Shown here in pieces: positions 58,687-64,000 of a stretch of DNA of 64,000 bases. Every line of letters begins with the position of its first letter. Position 1 is the stretch's first letter. The position numbers and the translations under genes were made by a program. Below the pieces are notes generated by a model. It did not search any database and was not told the DNA's origin. It saw only the letters and a list, made by a program, of their open reading frames with translations. Source of the DNA: Bacillus sp. MM2020_4 (GTDB taxonomy: Bacteria > Bacillota > Bacilli > Bacillales > Cytobacillaceae); NCBI RefSeq assembly GCF_011250555.1, contig NZ_JAANMZ010000020.1, forward strand, positions 1 to 64,000. The letters run 5' to 3'.

Positions 58687-59991
58687 ATGAGCCAAACTAA
58701 TTCACTTGCAGTTGACAAGGCTCGGGCAACGGAAGATCGGACAGTATCCGCCGCAAGAGATGCCATAAATGGAAAAGTAAAAGGAATTCGTGCATTATTG
58801 CCGTTTCTTGGTCCTGCCTTCATCGCATCTATTGCATATGTTGATCCGGGAAATTTTGCTACTAACATTCAAAGCGGTGCCCGCTTTGGTTATAAAATGC
58901 TTTGGGTCATTGTGTTAGCTAACTTAATGGCGCTTCTTTTACAGAACATGTCTGCCAAACTAGGAATCGCCACAGGGAAAAGCCTGCCTGAAATTTGCCG
59001 GGATCATATGCCGAAATGGCTAACCATGATCATGTGGATTGTTTCAGAGTTAGCAGCGATGGCAACAGACCTTGCCGAATTTTTAGGGGCAACACTCGCA
59101 TTAAACTTACTTGCTGGCATTCCCATGTTGTTTGCTACCATTATTACGGGTGTCGTCACATATTTGATTTTGATGTTAGAAAAATTTGGCTTCCGGCCGT
59201 TAGAAAAATTCATCGCTGCCTTTGCGATGCTAATCGGCCTTTGTTACTTAGTGGAAACAATCCTTTCCAAGCCAGACTTCTCACAAATTGCCTACCATAG
59301 TGTTGTACCATGGCTTGGTAACAGTGAAAGCATAATGCTCGCTGTCGGAGTAATCGGCGCAACTGTTATGCCGCATGCGATTTATTTGCACTCGAGCTTA
59401 ACACAGAACCGGATTGTTCCTCGTAATGATATGGAAAAAATAAAAATTCAAAAGTTTAGTACAAAAGAAATCTTGATTGCGATGACACTTGCCGGCTTCG
59501 TCAATTTAGCGATGATGTATATGGCGGCATCAGTTTTCAATACATCCGGTCAAAGCCATATTGCCGACCTGACAACGGCGTACCATACCTTAACACCATT
59601 ACTTGGTTCAGCTGCAGCCAGTGTATTCTTAATTTCTTTACTTGCTTCGGGTGTTTCAAGTTCTGTTGTCGGTACTATGGCTGGGCAAGTCATCATGCAG
59701 GGGTTCGTGGGATTCACCATTCCATTATGGATCCGCCGCTTGGTCACCATGCTTCCAACCGTGATTATCGTTGCAATTGGTGTCGATCCAACTCAAACAT
59801 TAATTATTAGCCAAGTCGTGCTAAGTGCTGTATTACCATTTCCAATTATCGCCTTAATCTACTACACACAAAAGAAAGACCTCATGGGTGTGCTGACGAA
59901 TAAACGAATTACAACCGTTCTTTCATCGTTGTTTGCAGTAATTATTCTCGGATTAAATGTTTGGATGGTTATTCAGATGATTATGGGGTAA
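58687..59991 (+). CDS. mntH: NRAMP-family Mn2+ importer MntH (434 aa)
   Basis: Proton-coupled manganese uptake protein with 11 helices. Helix 1 metal-site DPGN in YVDPGNFATN (near 56-65) and helix 6 MPHAIYLHSSL with the A-x-M-type ligands are present (ATVMPH). ATG at 58687 has GAAAGGTTGG upstream; an upstream in-frame stretch (20 codons) lies in the operator region and was rejected. Its MntR-like operator suggests repression when Mn2+ is plentiful, mirror to the riboswitch-activated TerC exporter at 5697-6473. Confidence 0.93.
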   Translation: MSQTNSLAVDKARATEDRTVSAARDAINGKVKGIRALLPFLGPAFIASIAYVDPGNFATNIQSGARFGYKMLWVIVLANLMALLLQNMSAKLGIATGKSLPEICRDHMPKWLTMIMWIVSELAAMATDLAEFLGATLALNLLAGIPMLFATIITGVVTYLILMLEKFGFRPLEKFIAAFAMLIGLCYLVETILSKPDFSQIAYHSVVPWLGNSESIMLAVGVIGATVMPHAIYLHSSLTQNRIVPRNDMEKIKIQKFSTKEILIAMTLAGFVNLAMMYMAASVFNTSGQSHIADLTTAYHTLTPLLGSAAASVFLISLLASGVSSSVVGTMAGQVIMQGFVGFTIPLWIRRLVTMLPTVIIVAIGVDPTQTLIISQVVLSAVLPFPIIALIYYTQKKDLMGVLTNKRITTVLSSLFAVIILGLNVWMVIQMIMG

Positions 59992-60005
59992 TATTTACAA
60001 AAGGA

Positions 60006-60034
60006 AAAACACTATCATTTTTTTGATGGTGTTT
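60006..60034. terminator. Bidirectional terminator between mntH and GNAT gene
   Basis: AAACACTATCA/TGATGGTGTTT stem with T-runs on both sides; the GNAT gene's TGA stop is inside it. Confidence 0.8.
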
Positions 60035-60476
60035 TTTTGAAGTTACTTATAAACAACCCTGGAACTACTTCAATATCGCCAACCAACCTATAGCCATTTT
60101 TTAGGTACAGTTTTTTCGCTGGTGGATTGTCTTTACCTGTCGATACTTTAATAACGTTTAAATCTTTATTCTTTTTCTCTACTTCCTCCAACAACCTTTG
60201 TGCAATTCCTTTACGAAAATGGGTAGGATCGACGACCATTCGGCAAATCGTCAGTTCCTCTCCCTCAATCGTATAGGAAAGCGCACCAACGAGTTTTGTG
60301 TCCTCAAAATAGCCCAAAAATAATTCGCCACACCCTTTTAGTTCTTCCATTGTCTCTTTCAGTGGGGGAATATCGAAAAAGTTAATTAACTTTGCCTCTA
60401 CTAAATAAGAAGCTTTTTGCAGTTCAAACAATTCCTTGACAAGGTCGCACTTATGTAAATCAATCTCTTTAATCAT
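60015..60476 (-). CDS. GNAT-family N-acetyltransferase (153 aa)
   Basis: Acetyl-CoA-dependent transferase. Core GNAT region is seen: ICRMVVDPTHFRKGIAQRLLEEVE for the acetyl-CoA pyrophosphate loop and KLYLKNGYRLVGD at the end. AGAGGAG precedes the ATG at 60476. The substrate is not evident. Its last codons overlap a bidirectional terminator. Confidence 0.87.
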   Translation of the reverse strand: MIKEIDLHKCDLVKELFELQKASYLVEAKLINFFDIPPLKETMEELKGCGELFLGYFEDTKLVGALSYTIEGEELTICRMVVDPTHFRKGIAQRLLEEVEKKNKDLNVIKVSTGKDNPPAKKLYLKNGYRLVGDIEVVPGLFISNFKKTPSKK

Positions 60477-60592
60477 GCTTTAAAACTCCTCTTTTTATTT
60501 GACCCATTATTACTTTTCACCATCAATATCGTAATACCTCTTTTTACTAAACATAAATAACCCCCCACAAAAAGTGGGGGAAGGAAAAAATT

Positions 60593-61009
60593 TCAGGCAA
60601 CTTTAATAGCTTTTCCAAACGGTACTCTTGGCAAAATAGCTCCCGGAACAAGCCAAAATAATTCAAAATCCACCTTATCCATTTCTTCAGAAAAAAAGCC
60701 GGTGACATCTGTAATATAAAACAGGGTATCAATGTTTTCTTCTTTTGCCCACTCCAGCACTAATGTATAGGAAGATTTCCCATGCGTATAGTATTTAATC
60801 GTATCGCTTTTTACGGGGGAAATACTTCGAATTTTGAAATCTGCTTGAACCAATATCGTATCTGGTTTCAGTTGTTCAAACAGTTTCACTATGTTATTGA
60901 TCAAAAGGCTCGGTGCTTCATTCGTGGATGTATCAACAGCCAGCGCAACCTTTTTATCTTGCCGCTGTTGGATCATGGAAAGCATAGTTTTATGCCATTT
61001 CAATCCCAT
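60593..61009 (-). CDS. VWA-like domain fragment of a COG3864/DUF2201-type protein (138 aa)
   Basis: Resembles only the C-terminal VWA-like domain of putative metal-dependent peptidases (COG3864/DUF2201): VALAVDTS at the start, DTILVQADFKI in the middle, FYITDVTGFF, and the end block WLVPGA-VPFGKAIKV. In the full proteins a peptidase domain of about 250 residues precedes this; upstream here a stop lies ten codons before the ATG and no such domain exists. The MIDAS-like DxSxS is reduced to DTSTN. Ribosome site (AAAGGGG) is too close to the ATG, so start and function are doubtful. Either a stand-alone domain or a decayed remnant. Confidence 0.55.
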   Translation of the reverse strand: MGLKWHKTMLSMIQQRQDKKVALAVDTSTNEAPSLLINNIVKLFEQLKPDTILVQADFKIRSISPVKSDTIKYYTHGKSSYTLVLEWAKEENIDTLFYITDVTGFFSEEMDKVDFELFWLVPGAILPRVPFGKAIKVA

Positions 61010-61111
61010 CAACCCCTTTATTTGAATGAGTGAACCATCTTATTTTAGGTTATTAAGTATGGATTATAGCCGGATAATACTGGCAGAGAAAATCTAACTT
61101 TATGGGGGAAA

Positions 61112-61690
61112 CTAACAGTATTGCGAAAGGTGTGAAACCTGATTAAGTGTTTTGATTTTCCACCTGTTTTCATGGAAGTGAATATCATTGAAACACGCAT
61201 TTTCTATCTTAGTTTTCCGATAATCCAATTCACCGTTAGATATTTCAGCAAGAATCGAATTTATTACTGCCCCATGTATTACCAGCAACACCTTTTGATC
61301 CCGGTATTCTTGCTTTATTTTATCCAAACCTGCCATAACTCGTTTCGAAAGGGACAACTCATCTTCTTCATTAGGATACCGATGGTCTGGATATTTCGCC
61401 TTCCTTTCCTCAAAAGTCAATCCTTCCGCTTCCCCGAAAAATTTTTCCTTAAATTCCTCCATTACAACAAGAGGAATATTTATACTGCTATTAATGATTT
61501 CCGCTGTTACCTTCGCCCTTTTTAGAGGACTTGTTATGATGACATCCCACGAAGTTCGTTTTAGGAACACGCCACATTCCTCAGCTTGTTGAACGCCCTT
61601 TTCATTTAACGGAATATCCGTACTTCCTTGAATTCTGCCTATCGCATTCCAATCAGTTTCGCCATGACGAATTACGCAAATGGTTGTAAT
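61112..61690 (-). CDS. yhfR: Histidine phosphatase, YhfR/PhoE type, with apparent ATT start (192 aa)
   Basis: Broad-specificity phosphatase of the phosphoglycerate mutase-like superfamily. Catalytic RHGETDW (residues 8-14), SPLKRAK, acid E in EFKEKFFGEAEG and second His in VIHGAVI are all in one frame. From the first canonical start (GTG at 61570) the product would lack the RHG motif, yet the frame is open to 61690 with normal YhfR-like sequence and ends at ATT, eight bases after AAGGGG. No ATG, GTG or TTG exists between that point and the upstream stop. Total length 192 matches YhfR (about 193). So ATT is the likely start, or ATG was lost recently. Confidence 0.85.
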   Translation of the reverse strand: MTTICVIRHGETDWNAIGRIQGSTDIPLNEKGVQQAEECGVFLKRTSWDVIITSPLKRAKVTAEIINSSINIPLVVMEEFKEKFFGEAEGLTFEERKAKYPDHRYPNEEDELSLSKRVMAGLDKIKQEYRDQKVLLVIHGAVINSILAEISNGELDYRKTKIENACFNDIHFHENRWKIKTLNQVSHLSQYC

Positions 61691-61759
61691 TTTGAACTTC
61701 CCCTTTCAGAAATGAAACTTTCATTCTTCTAAAATTTTAATATACTTTTTATCCAACGG

Positions 61760-61796
61760 AAAATGCGACACTTATTCCATTTAAGTATCGCATTTG
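61760..61796 (-). terminator. Probable terminator after the UDG-family gene
   Basis: AAATGCGA-ACTTA / TAAGT-TCGCATTT stem of 13 pairs with one mismatch; the minus-strand run after it is short (CATTTTCC). Confidence 0.5.
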
Positions 61797-61808
61797 GTTA
61801 TATATTCT

Positions 61809-62387
61809 CTATGTTAATTTATTTTGATAATGTTCCGCAACTAATTTCCAATCCTCCACAAATGTTGACCAAAGATTAGGCCTGCGTCGAACTGCTAATG
61901 GGTGGTAGCCTACCGCAGTGGGGTAACCCTGGACTTGATGAATGGTGCCGCGAAGTTTCTTGACTTCCGCCTCAGGGTCTTGGAAAAACGACTGAACCGC
62001 AACATTCCCTAAACACAAAATGAGCTCTGGCTTTTTTGCCATAAGCTGTTGATCAAGATGCCACATACACGTCTGCCTTGTTTTTTCTTTTTCGTAGGCA
62101 CGAACAGGCCTTCTTTTTAAAATAAAGGTCACATATATATCTTCCATCGTTAAGCCAAATTCACTGGCTCCTTTTTGCAAAGTTTGCCTTGTCCCACATA
62201 CAATGGAGTTCCCTTCACGATCCTCCCGTGCGCCGGGATTATCCAAAATAATCATGATTGGTGCTTCCGGGTTTCCTTCACCCCAAATCATTCGGGAACC
62301 ATGCTTGTCTAGGCCGCATTTACAGCAATTGATTTGGTCTTCAGGTGTTGGTTCTTCCGGCCAAAGGGACGGACAAAATTCTGTCAT
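61809..62387 (-). CDS. Uracil-DNA glycosylase superfamily protein (192 aa)
   Basis: Family 4/5-like UDG, a DNA-repair enzyme removing uracil. Active-site loop ILDNPGAREDREG (GxxPGxxED pattern), a Cys pair in NCCKCGLDKH that may hold an Fe-S cluster with later Cys, and the closing YHPLAVRRRPNLW where HP(S)-type motif is replaced by HPLA. ATG at 62387 has GGAGGAAAG upstream; a start 30 codons earlier would overlap it. Which damaged base is removed is unknown. Confidence 0.82.
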   Translation of the reverse strand: MTEFCPSLWPEEPTPEDQINCCKCGLDKHGSRMIWGEGNPEAPIMIILDNPGAREDREGNSIVCGTRQTLQKGASEFGLTMEDIYVTFILKRRPVRAYEKEKTRQTCMWHLDQQLMAKKPELILCLGNVAVQSFFQDPEAEVKKLRGTIHQVQGYPTAVGYHPLAVRRRPNLWSTFVEDWKLVAEHYQNKLT

Positions 62388-62427
62388 GCAACTTTCCTCC
62401 AGACTGAGATGGCCTAAAAGGCAGTGA

Positions 62428-62946
62428 TTAGTCCTTGTTGTAGTATTCTCTTTTTTTCTTGAGATATTCTTTTTCACATTTCAACAGTTTATAGTTAATA
62501 GCGTTCCCCTTTGCCTTTTTCTTTTCCACGACTTCCCACTTAAAATTGGTAAGCTTTAGATGCACCGCAACATTGGTATTATCCGGCTGCTTATATAGCA
62601 AATAGGCTTCTAATGGCCTGACAAATAAACTCGGTTTACCACGGGAGGCTACTATGAATTGTTGATGTAGTGATTGATACACTTCATCAAGTTCTTTTCC
62701 ACCATAAATAAGGTGAGCAGCATCTAATCCCCTATCTGTTACCTCTGTATAACTTTGATCATCAATGTCCAATTCTAGCCCAGTAATAATATCTTTCATG
62801 ATCGCTTTATTAAATTCCACATCTCGTTTTCCCCTATTTTCAAGGCAATCAGCTGATAAGCTCGGTAGGTCTTCTGCCTGGAATTTCAAAGCAGGAAGGC
62901 AAAAAACCACAATTAGTCCCGCGATCATAATGGTTGAAATTTTCAT
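62428..62946 (-). CDS. Secreted protein of unknown function (172 aa)
   Basis: Family not recognised. Signal peptide at 1-23, then a domain of mixed helix and strand with SADCLENRGKRDVEF near the start and a Lys-rich tail (KCEKEYLKKKREYYNKD). Two Cys (one near each end of the mature chain) could form a disulfide. ATG at 62946 follows AGGGGTG; a GTG four codons upstream overlaps it. It precedes the UDG-family gene by 40 bases on the same strand and may be co-transcribed. Confidence 0.65.
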   Translation of the reverse strand: MKISTIMIAGLIVVFCLPALKFQAEDLPSLSADCLENRGKRDVEFNKAIMKDIITGLELDIDDQSYTEVTDRGLDAAHLIYGGKELDEVYQSLHQQFIVASRGKPSLFVRPLEAYLLYKQPDNTNVAVHLKLTNFKWEVVEKKKAKGNAINYKLLKCEKEYLKKKREYYNKD

Positions 62947-63097
62947 ATAAAAGAGCACCCCTAATAATTTATGAGCATATTATTCTGCATTATTAGGAAA
63001 TTCATACCAAACCAGATTTCAATATTTTTAATTATTCTCATTAATGCCTTCATAGCCATTTTTTCTGCCTTCGGTGATAAAAACGCTAAAACTCCAA

Positions 63098-63134
63098 AAG
63101 AAGCGGAATTCGTCTCGACGAAATCCGCTTCTTT
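63098..63134 (-). terminator. sbcC terminator
   Basis: AGAAGCGGA/TCCGCTTCT stem with inner TTCGTC/GACGAA pairing, followed by TTTTGG on the minus strand. Confidence 0.7.
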
Positions 63135-63142
63135 AATACCAT

Positions 63143-64000
63143 TTAATTCGTAAACATAAATTCCGTTCTGCTGCCTGTCTGACCTGCAATTACTTCAAGT
63201 CTGACATCAATTCTTTCCTTTAATTCCGGGACGTGTGAGATAATACCGACTAAACGACCGCTGCTCTGGATATCCATTAATGCTTCAATCGCTTGGTCTA
63301 GCGATTCAGGGTCAAGCGTGCCAAACCCTTCATCGATAAACATTGTTTCCAACGAGACACCGCCAGCATAGTTTTGCACCACATCTGCTAGACCTAATGC
63401 AAGTGAAAGGGATGCCTTAAAGCTTTCGCCGCCCGATAAGGTTCTCACATGGCGTTCCTGACCAGTATATTGGTCAAAGATAAGCAATTCCAAGCCGCTT
63501 TGGGCATTTCCTTTTGATCGGTCCGTTTTTCTTAACAATTGAAAACGTCCGGAAGTCATCTTTCGCAAGCGGACATTGGCTTCTCGCAATATATCATCTA
63601 AGAAAGCGGCAAGCACATACCGTTCAAACGTAACCCGGAAATTATTTTGTCCTTTGGTTATTTCATAGAGATGACCCATTAATTTATACCGTTCCTCTAA
63701 AAGCTTCATACGTTCATTCAATTGCTCAACTCGGTTATAAATTTCTTCATTATCACGCTTTTTAACAAAAAGATCATTCTTCTTTTGGTTTACTTCTTCG
63801 ATGGCTATTCCCAGTTTCGCAAGTTCAGTCTTTAATCCTTCAACATCCGGAGTTTTGACCTCCGCTAACAAATCCGTTAATTCCTTCAACCTATCCGAAA
63901 CCGAACGCAGCTCTTCACGATAACTGCGAATTTCAGCCTCAAGGCCACGTATCTCTTCTTCAGAACGCTTAGAAGCAGCATACATGCCATATTTTTCAAA
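63143..64000 (-). CDS. sbcC: Exonuclease SbcCD ATPase subunit SbcC, C-terminal part
   Basis: Incomplete: the frame runs past the window end at 64000. SMC-like ATPase that with nuclease SbcD cuts DNA hairpins and protein-blocked ends. Seen are the end of the coiled coil (about 100 residues), then the C-terminal ATPase lobe with signature LSGGESFKASLSLALGLAD and Walker B METMFIDEGFGTLDPES, and the D/H-loop region IISHVPELKERI. The internal ATG at 63985 is not the true start. Confidence 0.95.
   Translation of the reverse strand, partial: FEKYGMYAASKRSEEEIRGLEAEIRSYREELRSVSDRLKELTDLLAEVKTPDVEGLKTELAKLGIAIEEVNQKKNDLFVKKRDNEEIYNRVEQLNERMKLLEERYKLMGHLYEITKGQNNFRVTFERYVLAAFLDDILREANVRLRKMTSGRFQLLRKTDRSKGNAQSGLELLIFDQYTGQERHVRTLSGGESFKASLSLALGLADVVQNYAGGVSLETMFIDEGFGTLDPESLDQAIEALMDIQSSGRLVGIISHVPELKERIDVRLEVIAGQTGSRTEFMFTN

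Noticed and set aside
60552-60580. Hairpin CCCCCAC/GTGGGGG as terminator of the VWA-like gene
   Set aside because: Stem is strong but followed by GTTATTTAT, not a T-run, so not listed as a feature.
61570-61690. Frameshift or truncation in the YhfR-type gene
   Set aside because: The frame is continuous through the RHG motif; only a canonical start codon is missing.
62971-63153. Plus-strand 60-codon hydrophobic frame between the secreted protein and sbcC
   Set aside because: It runs through the sbcC terminator, lacks a ribosome site, and has no family-like features.

Overview
The window looks like chromosome from an aerobic, endospore-forming member of the Bacillaceae (Bacillus/Neobacillus-like). 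Supporting signs are the AT-rich DNA with strong AGGAGG-type ribosome sites and frequent TTG/GTG starts, a gerA-type germinant receptor operon, a CotA-type spore coat laccase, Bacillus-style regulatory RNAs (yybP-ykoY Mn2+ riboswitch, T-box) and YhfR-, YfjQ-, TerC- and NDH-2-like proteins. I see no prophage, transposase, rRNA, tRNA or CRISPR array. The species is not certain.

Layout. 0-6.7 kb: cold-shock protein, HAD phosphatase, ABC exporter, IscA/HesB-like protein, a gtrA-pap2-pssA membrane-lipid cluster and a TerC-type metal exporter behind a Mn2+ riboswitch. 6.8-18.4 kb: two convergent, paralogous molybdenum-hydroxylase loci (three-subunit enzymes) flanking a class B PBP and a Gln-rich protein; only the second locus carries the MobA-like and XdhC maturation genes. 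18.5-28 kb: CotA, two small membrane proteins, MFS and HlyIII proteins, a probable small RNA, a resolvase-fold-like protein, a TVP38 protein, a PAS histidine kinase, a LysM-NlpC/P60 endopeptidase and a radical SAM/SPASM enzyme. 28-36.5 kb: gerA-gerB-gerC-DUF421, CorA, M42 peptidase, TatA and small proteins. 36.6-46.3 kb: NDH-2 and flavohaemoglobin, both preceded by FNR/CRP-type palindromes, an SGNH-ABC operon, DegV, and proS with a T-box. 46.4-53.2 kb: a copper-type cupredoxin membrane protein and a PepSY-like/two-component/MacAB-like efflux module. 53.3-64 kb: AGCS symporter, a TerD-zinc ribbon-TerB fusion, SelB, MntH, GNAT, a VWA-like fragment, a YhfR-type phosphatase apparently starting at ATT, a UDG-family protein and the 3' part of sbcC.

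How genes work together. Manganese is handled from both sides: export (TerC under the riboswitch) and import (MntH under a likely MntR operator). Respiration and NO detoxification (NDH-2, Hmp) carry FNR-type sites. The adaptor/ABC/two-component/PepSY module has two promoters with the same direct-repeat box at the same distance from the -10, which suggests a self-contained regulon. Three copies of one dispersed repeat sit exactly at the stop codons of three unrelated genes, and a five-unit tandem repeat with an exact 21-bp period lies between rimJ-like and proS.
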